From: Dendrophyllia cribrosa
Taxonomy: Eukaryota; Cnidaria; Anthozoa; Scleractinia; Dendrophylliidae
DNA: 64,000 bases
Assembly: GCA_024195265.1 (NCBI GenBank)
Contig: JAJLRJ010000001.1
Coordinates: forward strand, 61,412,655 to 61,476,654
Reading direction: 5' to 3'
Shown here: one piece after another, positions 1 to 11,603 of the stretch
Numbering within the stretch: position 1 is the first letter of the stretch
Layout: every line of letters starts with the position of its first letter
Program-made: the position numbers and the translations under genes
The notes under the pieces: generated by a model
Told to the model about the DNA's origin: nothing
The model's database searches: none
What the model saw: the letters and a program-made list of their open reading frames with translations, nothing else

Positions 1-986
1 GGATGATAAGATAAATAAAAATATCGGTAATGCTCGTTCAATTCCTTGCACTTGCCCAAAATACAATTGCATAACTCTTATATACCTTCCAATATTCCTT
101 CCTCCTCTCTCCTTTTTTCGATGTTGGGCTCCCAAACAAGCAATAGTCAATGATAACGCCTGATCATTACTAACAATAGTGCAACAGTATTAACCTGGGG
201 GTCATTCTTATAAAGACTATACTGAGATACATAACGGAGTGGCACTATATACAGTACATCCTGAATACCTCGAACTTTTGTTAACTTGACTGAACAGCTT
301 TTTGTTTCCTGGTGGTTCAAGTTACTGGGATTTATCAATCACATATTGACAAAATTGTTTAAGCCAAGGTATAATGAGGTTAGTGGAAAGGCGAATATTT
401 ACTGATTGGAAAAGTAGTTAATATTGATAGTCGCCGATATAAAAGTGGATTGTTTTTAATGCGCAGTGCATGAAGGTAGAGATTTTTCACATTTCAAAAT
501 AACAACGCGTATATATTATTATTATATTTCTAGCGAAGCTATCCAGATGATTGCCTTATATTAACAATAAATAAAACTCAAGAAGCAATATAATTTGGTT
601 AAAATTTAATTCCAGTTAATTCCAGTAATTTTTGTTTCATGATTTCGGGGTTTTTTCATCTATTTCTGTCGCCTTTCTGCTGCAGTTGTTAAAGTACTAT
701 ATGAAACCGTGGCCGTATATGTCCATCGATTCTTTTCCAAATGAAGTACTTGCTACCTTCATTTCAATAAATTGCGTGCATTTTTTAATTATTTTTTTAC
801 GGCGAATAGAACTAAAAAGCCTTTGCGTGTTCTCAATTTTTTTTATAAAGAATCTTACTTTTAACAGCTTAACTGCAGGGAACATAATCATATTGACTTT
901 CAAATTATTTTATAACCTAGATTGTTCGAACAACTTGTGCTTACTGACAACATGAGTAACAATTGTTATGGAATATCTTATTTCAT
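1..986. other. intergenic, no feature recognised
   Basis: AT-rich DNA. The only long open frames (107 codons at 632-955 plus, and its antisense shadow) are rich in Phe, Leu and Ile from low-complexity T runs and show no domain. I see no gene here. Confidence 0.5.
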
Positions 987-989
987 AGT

Positions 990-1165
990 GGGAGCGGGAA
1001 ATGGTGTAGTGGTGAGAGCATTTATTTGTATCCCACCGACGCAATATGTGGGTTGAGTTCGTTGTTGGTTCTCGTCCTTACTCCAAGGTTTTTTTGAAGG
1101 GGGTATCCCGGTTTTCTTCCCTCCACAAAAACTTACATTTCCAAATTCCAATTCAATCTGGAAGC
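990..1165 (+). mobile_element. tRNA-like SINE copy 1
   Basis: This shares an extended match with 13773-13945. Both begin with a GGTGTAGTGGTGAGAGCA block that resembles a tRNA A-box region. About 35 bp later both have TGTGGGTTGA followed by TTCGTTGTTGG or similar, resembling a B box, and both run on into CGGTTTTC, CTCCA and AAAACT blocks. Two diverged copies with polymerase III-like boxes support a tRNA-derived SINE. This copy is the more decayed, with an insertion between the boxes. The 3' end is uncertain. Confidence 0.6.
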
Positions 1166-1255
1166 AGTGGAAGTAAGAGCTATCTTGTGGATTACACTGA
1201 AATTCCTATTTTTATTTTTTTATTTTTTTATTTATTTAGTGGCTTAGATTATTAA

Positions 1256-2516
1256 ACATTTACAGCTTTGGTAGGATTACTTCTTGAAATGAAATAATAC
1301 AATAAATTATAATGCATGCCTCACGAAAACGTACAAGACAAAATATATCTTCTTTTTGGAGCATCTCCAAAGTGGGCGATTTAACACTGAAATAATACCT
1401 TTAATAGCGCAGCGGACAGCTTTTAAAAAGCAGGCAATTTCTAACTTATGTTCAGTTCTCACGCACAATGAAAACCACAAAATATTACAAAGGAAAGCAA
1501 ATACAATGCGATCAATGGGGCACCTACAATGATCTCTTCATAAAGCTAAATTGAGAACTCTTTTAAACCTCTCACGTTAATCTTTTTCCAAGTGTTATAC
1601 ATGTACAATTCATAGCTGCCTACTTGATCTTTTTTTAAATATATTGGGTTAAATTTTAATATTAATCAATCATGGAGCCGACATATTGTTTACATCTAAC
1701 ATTTGAATCTGTCGCCGAAATCCTTATGATGTGACCACTAAAACGAAAACTCTAGTTTCGGCAGAACTTTGACATGGTACCATTTGTTTTACAGTATTTT
1801 ACGAAATGAAATTTGGACTTTTTCTTGAATTTTGAATTGTGGCACTCTTGAAAGTAAAAGGGTTCAGGATTAGGGATAATGATAACGTGCCAAAAATAAT
1901 GAAAAGCTAGAATTCCTCTTTAAAGAAAATTAACATGAACCACATAAGAGTAATTCTTAACAGCCGCCATTTGAATTACAGCCCTTAAAAATTTTATTCG
2001 GGGACAAAATCTTATTCCATGAATTTAAGAGCAACTGTCGCCTTTTCGAGATTCCCAGCTGGTCGTTTCTAGGGCCAAAACAAAACTCCTTTCTCTTCGA
2101 AACAAAGGCAATAATTATCCAATGTAATACGTTAATTCGAGCAAGTTAAAGGTGGCATATCACTGACTAAACGATTCAAAATATATATATTCGGTTTTCA
2201 TCACAGTTTCCAAATGTTTGGGCAATTAGAGTTATCAGAATTACAAATATATTCTACAGATACTAGTACATGTAAATTGGGTGTGTTTGAACCGGGTTTT
2301 TGGTAGCTAAAGGTTTCAAGAGAACCAGGAAGCGGCTGCAGTTGGTAGTAACTGTGTCAGTGACGAACACTGTGGTATTCCGATAACTCGAATACCCGAT
2401 AGCTAGAGAGAACTTCGAAACAAATACAGTTTACTCTGTAATGTTTATTTGTTATTTCATTGAAGAATTTTGTTTTTTGTTAGTCAGTAGGGAAAGATCA
2501 GAAATGACAGAAACCG
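1256..2516. other. intergenic, no feature recognised
   Basis: AT-rich sequence with no open frame of note and no repeat I could pair within the window. Confidence 0.4.
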
Positions 2517-3026
2517 ACCGGGAGGTATATTAAATGTATCGAAGTGCAATTACAATTTCCCCGCTTATTACTATCCGGGAATGACGTTTCTGTAAATTTA
2601 AAATCGATTCAGTAAAAATATTGACTCAGTATGAATATCCATGCATGTCTAATAGCAACTGAGATGTTTTAATAAGTGTATGTCTACCGGGAGGTATATT
2701 GAATGTATCGAAGTGCAATTACAATTTCCCCGCTTATTACTATCCGGGAATGACGTTTCTGTAAATTTAAAATCGATTCAGTAAAAATATTGACTCAGTA
2801 TGAATATCCATGCATGTCTAATAGCAACTGAGATGTTTTAATAAGTGTATGTCTACCGGGAGGTATATTGAATGTATCGAAGTGCAATTACAATTTCCCC
2901 GCTTATTACTATCCGGGAATGACTCGTTTCTGTAAATTTAAAATCGATTCAGTAAAAATATTGACTCAGTATGAATATCCATGCATGTCTAATAGCAACT
3001 GAGATGTTTTAATAAGTGTATGTCTA
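2517..3026 (+). repeat. three-copy tandem repeat, 169 bp unit
   Basis: Units begin ACCGGGAGGTATATT at 2517, 2686 and 2855 and end near TAAGTGTATGTCT. The copies are nearly identical. Copy 1 has an A for G substitution early in the unit (TTAAATG against TTGAATG). Copy 3 has a 2-bp insertion (GACTCGTTTC against GACGTTTC). There is no open frame. The low divergence means recent duplication or homogenisation. Confidence 0.95.
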
Positions 3027-4172
3027 AAGCAAATCAACAACACTGAATAAAGTCGAATAAGTTTTAAGAACATAAAGTGAAAAATCCAAAAGGTCGATAT
3101 CTTTATTTAAATTTTTGTATAGGTAAAGTACATCTAATTTTTTTGCTGGTTTCAGTGCGTGGATTATGGTAACATTTTTTTAGTAGAGCAGTTGTTAACT
3201 ATCTTACGTTTAAGATGAGGTTCAAAGATAGATCTTTACAATGCCATCTTTTTGGCAAACGTTCACTTAGATAATATATGACAATTACCCAAGCCTATAA
3301 TTGGGCCTTTGTGATGGTTACTATGGAGACCATGCCCAGCCGACGTATAAATCTTAAACTGAAAATGTAAAATAGTTGTTATCAAAAGCGATATCTTGGC
3401 AAGTCTGAAAAAACCTGTCGTAATGAAACGATTGAAGCCATTCATGACAATTAACTTCTGGATAAAGTGTAATGCATGCAGCTGAAATAAGTGCACCATT
3501 TTTGACATCCTGCTAGCAGAGCCTCTTTACCTCTCTTGTAAAACTCGGGAAGAAAAGTAGGCTCTGCTGCTCGAAGAATGCGTTTTTGAGAGCTTTATCG
3601 CTATAGGTAGTTAATTGCTTACAGACGGAATTGGACGTTTTCCAGAATTCTTTCCGATAACAAAAAGAATCTTGCTGACGAAGTAAAATACTCAAATGAG
3701 CAAATAAAGGCAGATTACAATTTATTATATTTATATAGGACTGACATTTAATTACAAAGTGAACCATTTTGGACAAGTAAGTCCTTGAAGTTGGAGAAAA
3801 CTAAATGTTCTTCTGAGCGTAAAAGATTGCTACTGTTCTCTTCAGTCTCGTCGCATTTCTTTACAGTCCCATGTCCTCGACAGATTTGCAACTGTAAAAA
3901 CTATTGTTATTAATGTTATCGTTGGACATGTTGCTTTCATTATTGAAGGAAAGGAGAATATTAAATCCCAGTTTTCTTATGGAAATGAGCAACACGATTT
4001 GCCGTACAGACAGCGTGAATCATCCATCACTCAGTAAAAACGAATATAAAAACAATTGCAAGCCGGTTGACTCAAACATTGATCATGGTAATGCTATTAA
4101 GGCTTTTAAAATATTCACTTATTATATAGTAAAACCAAAATTCCAACTGAAGTTTCTTTAATGCCCCTGGCA
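3027..4172. other. 3' flank of the first GPCR, no feature recognised
   Basis: No supported gene. Two minus-strand frames (3263-3508 and 3513-3776) both start MSKMVH because a short motif, roughly GTGMACCATTTTKGACA, occurs twice on the plus strand. There is no domain, so I treat them as chance frames. Confidence 0.4.
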
Positions 4173-5153
4173 TCAGCTAATTAAACTTCTGCAAGTTTGT
4201 CTGACGGCATCATTGATTTCTCTCAAGCGCCAACAGTATATAAGAGGATTCAGCGAAGAATTAATAAATACCAAAGTTGCCGTTAGTTCGTAACATAACC
4301 GGGTATCAGTTGTAAGTCCTTTAGCTTCGATCACCGATACAGTGCACATATATGGCATGAAACACACGCCAAGGATGCAATAGACCCAGAAAGCACTCAT
4401 TGCTTGTCGCTTGATACTAGCCATGTTAATTTCTTCCTCGTCGGATGTCTGCAACGACAGAACTCGAGAGCGTTCAACATGAATGATCGAGCGGTGATGT
4501 ACGACTATGCGATAAATGTTAAAATACGAAAACGAAGCTATCGATAAGCTGATGCTGATAATTACAATCGCAACTATTTTAACCAATTGATATTTCCATA
4601 ACCACAACGATCCAAATGTCGAGCTGAACAACCACACGCAAACGAGAACTAAGATCGAGCGTTTGATGGTGATAAGTTCTTTGTACCTCAAGTGAAGACG
4701 AAGAGCTAAATACCTATCCATACTAACAGCGGTGACTGTTAAAAGCGAAACAATGCACAAAGCGTTTGCTGTTATTTCAACCGTGATTCCAGCTTCGCAA
4801 AACAATGCCTTGTGTCGGATTACTCTGGCTAAAATCTGCAAAAAGAATAGGGGATGGACGATTAACCCGACCCCGAGATCTGACAGAGCCAAACCGAAAA
4901 GAAGTGTTCCTGAAGGAGTATGAAGAGAAGGTGTCCGGTAAATGGAAACCAGGACTAACAAGTTGGACAATATAGCAACTATGGAAAACACAGCGTTAAG
5001 AACACAATCGAAAATGTACCAAGCGGGCGAAGATTCTCCAAGATCAAAATGTGTGAGAGTAAAATGATAACAAATGTGTTCTTCAAGTCCACTTTTTGTC
5101 GGAGCAGCCATCTCGCCTCTTTCTGCACGGGTTTCGTTTCCAAGTGTTAACAT
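4173..5153 (-). CDS. intronless rhodopsin-family (class A) GPCR, paralog 1
   Basis: A seven-helix G-protein-coupled receptor of the plasma membrane; ligand unknown. The open frame extends upstream to 5195 but that end is a TTG codon. The first ATG is at 5153, giving 326 residues, with an N-glycosylation sequon (NET) just inside. Numbering from the TTG, the landmarks are: TM1 SNLLVLV (N78), TM2 LALSDLGVG (D106), TM3 Cys133, DRY at 160-162, TM6 CFMPY, and TM7 NPLIY at 316-320 followed by a short C-tail. The TM4-TM5 loop is very short and has no cysteine, so the usual TM3-ECL2 disulfide cannot form. The toggle Trp of CWxP is Phe. It is closely similar to the receptor at 7835-8833 (shared LFGLALSDLGVG and NSSLNPL.YCWRLR). 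Single-exon arrays of such receptors are typical of cnidarian expansions. Subfamily cannot be assigned; short ECL2 recalls melanocortin, cannabinoid and adenosine-like groups only loosely. Confidence 0.9.
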   Translation of the reverse strand: MLTLGNETRAERGEMAAPTKSGLEEHICYHFTLTHFDLGESSPAWYIFDCVLNAVFSIVAILSNLLVLVSIYRTPSLHTPSGTLLFGLALSDLGVGLIVHPLFFLQILARVIRHKALFCEAGITVEITANALCIVSLLTVTAVSMDRYLALRLHLRYKELITIKRSILVLVCVWLFSSTFGSLWLWKYQLVKIVAIVIISISLSIASFSYFNIYRIVVHHRSIIHVERSRVLSLQTSDEEEINMASIKRQAMSAFWVYCILGVCFMPYMCTVSVIEAKGLTTDTRLCYELTATLVFINSSLNPLIYCWRLREINDAVRQTCRSLIS

Positions 5154-6255
5154 TATCGATGAACCCCTGGAAAACTTTTGAACTTTGTGGTTCAAGGTGC
5201 CGATCCTAACTTGTAAAAATCACTTCTAGGCGATATAAAGAGCTAATATACTTCAGTAAGCGGAAATGGTGAAATGAAGCCGGGACTCTCTGTTTATCTG
5301 ATAAATTGCTTGCCTTGTCAGAGAATGCACAAAGAAGAAGATGTAAAGCCACTGAGAATGCAAACGTAAAGAAAACTATGGAAATAAAGATGTCAACATA
5401 ATAACAGCTGCCGTGGATTGGTGTCAGTCCATATGCACTCAATATCAGCTCCTTTTATCTACGGTCCTTCGGCGAAAACACACGGCTGTGAATCGATAAG
5501 ATGAATTTCAAAAGTACATAATTATACAATAAGATAAATTCACATTGCGCGGAAACGGAAATTAAAATAAAGAACGTATTATTTGACAAGTAAGTTATTA
5601 AACTGACGCTCAGTTTAAAATTGCTTAGCTCAGATTAGAAAAACAGAAACGTCAGGGATGAGGAGGGTGATGGAAAAAAGTTATAACGGATGTCGTGAAT
5701 TAAAAAGTTTATATATTTTTTCCGTTGGTTACCGGGGTTTTAAATTATGACATGAATAAATTAAACGACGAAACGAGATAATATATTTTTTCAGGATAGG
5801 GGAGTTGAAAATCTATTGTAGCAATTAGTATAATAGCGTGGATCACAATATACTTTTTCAAAGGAAGCAATTCGCATCCTGGCCTTACGCGGTGACCGAC
5901 CAATCCGGGAACAGCATGATTTAATTTAGTTGGACTCGAGATTATTGTCTCCTGAATTAAATGACGGGGTAAAGACTTCTAAACAAATACTAAAACACAA
6001 AAAACGTTTTATCAGAAACCCATAAGTGAGTTATGGGTTTCTGGTTTTATGCAATAAGTCTGCATTAAGCGATCAAATGATGATCATTTGAATGGTTTCA
6101 TTTTCAAATGGCTGTCATGAGAGTCAAAATAACTGTATCTGATCAATAAGGGACACTAGGACTGACGAAAGAGAGTGTGAACCTTAACTGTACGATGGTA
6201 GATAGTTGTTGCTATGGAAACTACTTTGTGGGCAATGTTTTTGGTGTGAGCTGCT
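5154..6255. other. 5' flank of GPCR paralog 1, with a small hairpin
   Basis: No gene supported. A perfect 13-bp stem with a 5-base loop lies at 6013-6043 (CAGAAACCCATAA, GTGAG, TTATGGGTTTCTG). It is probably a repeat fragment rather than a terminator, because it lies far from any gene end. Confidence 0.5.
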
Positions 6256-6400
6256 ACAGTAAGAACCTCGATTTAACGAAGTGCCAAGGGACTGGGGAAA
6301 TTGGTTCGTTATATCGAGGGTTCGTTATATCGAAAACCTCGTTATAACGAATTTGAGGAAAAACAACCAAAATGTTCGTTATATCGAGGTATAGTTAATA
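6256..6400 (+). mobile_element. pogo/Tigger-like terminal fragment
   Basis: Starts CAGTAAGAACCTCGATTTAA and repeats TTCGTTATATCGAGG three times in about 130 bp. A CAGT start followed by a 'cctcgatataacgaa' type terminus is characteristic of TcMar-Tigger/pogo transposon ends. No partner end or transposase was found nearby, so it is a solitary fragment. Confidence 0.5.
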
Positions 6401-7157
6401 ATTGAAGGGGTCGGGGCATAACCAGCCTATGTTGCTTTTTGAGCGTTTTTACTTTTTTTCTCGCTCAGATTTGCCTAATTTTATCGTACAACGAATAATA
6501 TCACAAACCCTTGTCGAATTTGTACTAATCCTAAGAAACTGGACTAATTTCACCTGAAAAAGCAGAGTTCTGGCCGTCTAGTGGTTGTTTACATTCAGAG
6601 CGTAATTTCGACGCCATTACAGCAGATTGGCCGTGAGAATATGCGACCGCAATACTCCTGACCCGCTCCAACGACATGAACGAAAATACCGTTATTTACG
6701 CACGCCTGGCTCGCTTATCGATCGCGAGCTCGCTACAGCAAACACATCGTCTGTAGCGTGCGTATAAGCCAATATATTGTATTGAATGTATAGAGCTGTA
6801 AAATGCATAAGGCTGTCAAGGCTGGTCAGCACAACATACTTTTTCTTTTAACAATATTTTGGCTGGCCAGTTCCAGCTTTAATCAGGTTTATTGAGAACT
6901 TAAACGGAAACAAGGTTTATAAAGCCTATGTATTAACATAAGACAATGGTTAAAATCACAAAACAAAATCCAACAATGAGATATAAAACATAGCGTCCGT
7001 TGAAAGTACATAACTAAAATTATAGTGCTTAAGCCATAAACGTGTTCAAGTCCTCCAAACTGCATTAACATAGCCTGTTCTAGGCGTTCAGATGAGGGAA
7101 AGGGGGATGGGGGGGAGGGGGGTTGGGGAGGAGTAGGCGCTAAAGAGTAAACACGAG
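6401..7157. other. intergenic, no feature recognised
   Basis: No gene. There is a short G-rich stretch at about 7095-7130 and partial palindromes around 6700-6770 (CGATCGCGAGCTCGC). Confidence 0.4.
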
Positions 7158-7509
7158 AATTTAGTTTTATCGACTGAGTCGATAAGGTAAATTGACCACC
7201 ATAAAAAGATTCAAATAGCTGACGTTTCGAGCGCTAGCCCTTCGTCGGAGCGACTCAAGGAATTGTGGGTAGTGTGTGGTTTTATATAGTAAGCGGTGGA
7301 GCTACGCTATTGGTGGAAATTTGGTGACGTGAAAAAGGTAGGTAGGTAGGCAAACTTTATTTATACACGGTGTCAATTCATAAAACATGCTCTTCCATCG
7401 AGTAGACGAATGAGAACTCAGACTCAGTCGATAAAACTAAATTCTCGTGTTTCATTCCCCCACCGACGCAGCACCACAGTTTCTCTAGAAACTAACCCCA
7501 TTCATTTGC
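7158..7509. mobile_element. Penelope-like element 3' end, internally inverted, with LINE tail scrap
   Basis: 7158-7254 is the reverse complement of 59797-59895, including GTTTCGAGCGCTAGCCCTTC. 7421-7509 is in the same orientation as 59873-59959, including CACCGACGCAGCACCACAG. At 59.8 kb the two halves are contiguous, so here one half has been flipped. A 'GACGAAGGGCTAGCGCTCGAAACGTCAGC' type terminus, split by shared TCGACT-CAGTCGATA, is the usual form of Penelope-like 3' ends in cnidarians. Between them, 7340-7395 resembles the 3' tail of the CR1/L2-like LINE at 13976-14490 (CTTTATTTATACACGGT), preceded by a GGTA microsatellite. Confidence 0.65.
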
Positions 7510-7834
7510 TAAAGAGTAAAGACTGGTTTACCTCGCCTCTTCTCTCCAGTCTCCCGCGCCCCTTGTTTTTCCCGCTCGTGCCGGTGTTTAGCTGCTTCCC
7601 GGCTCCACAACCTGCTTGACCAGAAAATAAAACCTGTTTGACAGGTGAGACCTAATGGTTTGACTACAAGTAGTCCTTGATTTCCCTTGGGGATGGTCCA
7701 GCGGTTGGTCACGCGAGTGCGCGCGAAAATAGCCTCCCGCAAGGAGACGTACGCACGCGGGCAGAGGCGGAGAAACTATCCGTCCCCTCTCTACCTCGCC
7801 GATAAAATATATTAACATCTTCACCTTCACATAA
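7510..7834. other. 3' flank of GPCR paralog 2
   Basis: No gene seen. Frames on both strands here overlap one another and lack any domain. Confidence 0.4.
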
Positions 7835-8833
7835 TTAAGTATTCTTCCCAGTTTTCCAAGGAAGTTTCAACAAGAGTTTTGCAGTTTTCTGTACTGCCTG
7901 CCGTATATCTCGTAGTCGCCAGCAATAAACCAGTGGATTGAGAGAGGAATTTATGAAAACGAGAATGGCTGTCATTTCGTAAGAAAACCGCTTTGTAGCT
8001 GAAAGTCCCCCCAGGGTTATTGCTATTACAACACAAAAATACGGGAAATAACACACGATAATAAGGCAGTAAACCCAGAATGTACTGAGAGCGTGTGACT
8101 TGAATTTCGCGATATTTACTGCTTGTTCGACGTGTTCTTGTTGCACGGCACATTTTAAGGCCATATCGGAAAGATAGTGGCGTGAAACAACGCGATATAT
8201 TTTAAAATAAGAGAATATAGCAGCAAAAAGGCATAACGCAATTGTTATTGTGACATTAAATTTTACCATACCAGGTTTGTATAGCCATAGTGAACCAATG
8301 AAAGCTCCAACAAGCCAGATGATTATAAGGACCAGTGTAATACGTTTTATTGTTATAACCTCTTTATATCTCAAATGAAGTCTAAGGGCCAGATATCTGT
8401 CTAGACTAACAGCAGTTGCAGTGAGAAGAGATATGATACACAGAGCATTTGCTGTTATTTCAACTGCTATTCCAGCCTCGCAGAATAAGTCTTTGTTCCG
8501 TGAAAGCTTTCCGAATATATGCAAGAAAAATAGGGGATGGACGACTAAGCCAACACCAAGATCAGACAGAGCCAAGCCGAACAAGAGAGTGTTGGACTGA
8601 GAATGGAGTAAAGGCGTCCTTCGAATAGCCACAAGTACTAACAAGTTGATGACTGTTGCAGTGGATTGAAAAACTGCGTTCAAAACGCAGCTAATAATGT
8701 ACCAAACGGACGACAATTCTCCAAAATTAAACTCCACGGTATTGTAATGATAACAAATTAGGCTTTCGCCATTTAATCCTTTTGTTTCTTTGGTGATATT
8801 TGACGCATTCCTGGCAATGCTTTGTAAGTTCAT
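7835..8833 (-). CDS. intronless rhodopsin-family (class A) GPCR, paralog 2
   Basis: Seven-helix receptor of the plasma membrane, 332 residues from an ATG at 8833. The N-terminus has two sequons (NAS and NIT, residues 9-14). Landmarks: TM1 INLLVLV, TM2 LALSDLGVG (D91), Cys118 before TM3, DRY at 145-147, TM6 CYFPY, TM7 NPLVY at 299-303, and a basic C-tail. As in paralog 1, the loop between TM4 and TM5 (about SLWLYKPGMVKFN) is very short and lacks cysteine, and the CWxP Trp is Tyr. It is the closest relative of the 4173-5153 gene by eye and has the same strand, so the two are probably a tandem duplicate pair separated by about 2.7 kb of repeats. Ligand and coupling are unknown. Confidence 0.9.
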   Translation of the reverse strand: MNLQSIARNASNITKETKGLNGESLICYHYNTVEFNFGELSSVWYIISCVLNAVFQSTATVINLLVLVAIRRTPLLHSQSNTLLFGLALSDLGVGLVVHPLFFLHIFGKLSRNKDLFCEAGIAVEITANALCIISLLTATAVSLDRYLALRLHLRYKEVITIKRITLVLIIIWLVGAFIGSLWLYKPGMVKFNVTITIALCLFAAIFSYFKIYRVVSRHYLSDMALKCAVQQEHVEQAVNIAKFKSHALSTFWVYCLIIVCYFPYFCVVIAITLGGLSATKRFSYEMTAILVFINSSLNPLVYCWRLRDIRQAVQKTAKLLLKLPWKTGKNT

Positions 8834-10403
8834 CTTCGCTCAATTCCTTCGTTCTAACAGGTTACAGTGATCAAGCTGCTTTTCTTCTTTCACACCGGAT
8901 CTATACTCTGAATTAAAAAGAACTGGATGTAAAACCAAATCAGTAATCCGCGCCGTCAATTGTCAATCATGAATGCAAGGCAGTATAGCAGTCCATGCTA
9001 TCAACAGAACCTTAGTCTACGATTTGAAGTTGCGTAGTGACCATAAGGGGACTGAAATAACGTAGAATATTAAAACAGTCAGTGTCAAACTCCCACCGTC
9101 GCAATAAAGCAAGATAAACACCGCCAATATTTTAGTTCATGAAATAAATATCGTATATCGAAAAATAAATAAAACGTTTTGGGTAGGAAATTAGGTCACG
9201 TTTAACACACACTTGTGTAGTTTTTGGTAGACAAGTTTGATATTTTTCCAAAACCGAAGCTTAATTTTTTATGCTGTTTTCCGGACCTTTAAAATCATTA
9301 ATATACTGGCCACGACTTAAGTGGGCTAACCGATTAAAATGTGCCTCTTCTCGCACTTTCTAGAAAAATAATTTTAGCCCATTTCCCTGATTACGGTTAA
9401 TATTGCTGTCAATAAGTTCCGAATTAATGCTCAGCTCACGTTTAATTTCTTTATATATGTTGAATCACATTTATTTTTGTTTTGTTTTAAATTTCGTTTA
9501 ATAGGAAATCACCTTTAATTTAATTTGATACCAAGATAAAAGATTTTTCTCACGAAAGCGCTAAAAACGTAGCTCTTTTTCCATTCGCAGCGATTACGTT
9601 GTTATAACGACTAGATACGTGCATACGACAGCCTGATAAGTTTGCTGATCATATCAAGCAAGAAACTGCGTCACAACTGAAACACTATGAACAAGAAAAT
9701 TTCACTGAATGTTTTTCGTGACTGATTTCTTGTAAAGACATAATATATTTCATTCCCGTCTAATACGTCTCCTGAAACTTAAATACGTCCAGACAGGAGT
9801 AAGTAAAGGTTTAATTTCATGGATTACTGTACATGCATTTTAGTTCAGTTTTTTGTTCAAATATAATAAAATGAATCAAACGGAAATGCGATGGAAATTA
9901 GCTAGATATGCAAATGACTTCAAGAAAAGTTGTCCGTGCGGGATTCCATTTAATTTTACGTCAGTAGCCACGAACGGAGATTGCAAGGGTGGACCCCATG
10001 CAAACCCACGTGAAATACGTGATGGGCTATTTTTAGCCCAAATTGTACTTCACATGGGTCAGGCAGCTAGCTCAGTAAGAAAACAACAACAACAAAAAAG
10101 TTTTTAAATAAACCTTCAGTAGTCGACTTACACATAAGCATATGAGGAAATTAATTCAATAATCGTTTCGACTGTAGGCCAGAATGCGGTTAAACTTCCA
10201 GCCGAACCTCACGGACGCCTCCACAATACGGACACCTCTCTATTACGGACCTGGCGGGCGTTTCTCGAATTTCCGAACGGACTTTTCGGAACCAAAAGCT
10301 ATTTTTGAAATTTACTTTCTTTCAAGTGGCGGTGAGTTTTTAGCCTAAAAACCAGTGCTAAGTTTCTCGTCACCTTAGGATTTTATTGCTTAGCTTTAAA
10401 TAG
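8834..10403. other. intergenic, no gene recognised
   Basis: An 84-codon frame at 9853-10107 has no recognisable domain. It spans a 7-bp perfect hairpin (TGGGCTA, TTTT, TAGCCCA) at 10023-10040, so it looks like repeat DNA. 10195-10330 resembles sequence continued at 11612-11660 (AAAGCTATTTTT and AAATAGCTTTTCGG in opposite orientation), i.e. an older element split by the insertion at 10404. Confidence 0.4.
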
Positions 10404-11603
10404 CTAGACTACGAGTAGTCTCTCATTTTTCCTCAGAGATAGAAAAGCAAGTGAAACGCGAGCACGTGTGAAAATCACCCCACGCGAGAAAGGCGAGATT
10501 CCCTACAGCGTCTCGCTTTCTTGCGCGGGGTGATTTTCACGCGCGCTCACGTTTCGCTCGCTCTACCTGAGGAAAAATAGGTACGCAATGCGCACAGAAG
10601 CGATGACGAGTTTCAACTTGGCGTTAAATCAATAGGTCTGGGGTGCTCTGATAAAATCAGTGAATCACTCGATTCCAATGCGAAGTTCCACTAGAAAAGG
10701 GTCGGTGTACATGTGAAATGCAAATTTCGGCGTCTTTCAGTCGGTGTATGCTGTTGACCAGAGCGTCCTATTCTTGGTTTTCACATGACGTCATAAAATT
10801 CCAAAATCTAAAGTATACATCCTACAAAGCTGTTTTTAACATGGTATGTGGATACCAGTGTTATAATCTTCCACAAAACGTTTCAGGTTTTAACGATGTT
10901 TTGCTTCCGATTTACAAAGGTTTTAAATGTGTCACGCAATTCGTCACGCTATTTCAGATAAGCCGTGAAAATAAACGAAATTGAATCAGCTGTTTGCGTT
11001 ATAAGTGCTTATAAGCTGAGTTAATGGAGCTTATAGCAAATACAATATGTTTTGATTTGATTTTGGGTGTAATTAAGACTTTGAATTTTTGGCCGCCATC
11101 TTTGTGCCCCTGAGTGGGGCAGCCCCATTTCTGAGTCTAATATAGCTTTCTGATTTTCATTTCCACCTGACAAAGGATCACATATTTTATACGTAATATT
11201 ATTATCACATGACTTTGTACTATTGGGTCAGCTTCAGTTCTGACAAGTTCTTTCTGAGACAGGCAAAGATCCGTTCCGAAACAGCGCCCAGTCTCGATAA
11301 CTTAGTGTAGACCTTTTGCCTATCGCGAGTGCGAGTATGTACTGCTGATGTATGTATATCACTTCGTGTCTGTTTGTTTGTAAGTGAGCGCAAATATATT
11401 CACGTAACGATATAAAATAAAGCACGGCGATATAAAATTTGAAAACAAACAAACTTTTTCTCCGCACCTCAAAACAAAATGGAGGAACAAAGCAAACTCT
11501 CTGGGACGAGGTGGTCACGTGACCTTATCCTCCAAGGCTAGTTCCCAATGTTTCTCGGGTATAATCGTCATCGCTTAAAAATGAGGGACTACTCGTAATC
11601 TAG
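10404..11603. mobile_element. 1.2 kb non-autonomous DNA transposon with terminal inverted repeats
   Basis: The left end CTAGACTACGAGTAGTC plus TCTCATTTTT is mirrored at the right end, which in reverse complement reads CTAGATTACGAGTAGTC, then CCTCATTTTT. The flanks both carry AAATAG (10398-10403 and 11605-11610), a possible target duplication. Inside the left end is a second inverted repeat at about 10426-10578, with arms holding AAAATCACCCC and GGGGTGATTTT plus TTTTTCCTCAG and CTGAGGAAAAA. No transposase reading frame is visible. Confidence 0.65.

Noticed and set aside
2517..3026. Regular repeats considered as a CRISPR-like array
   Set aside because: The units are 169 bp and contiguous, with no spacers, in a eukaryotic genome.
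3263..3776. Two minus-strand ORFs both starting MSKMVH
   Set aside because: Only the first few codons are alike; the rest is unrelated, so this is a short DNA repeat, not paralogous genes.
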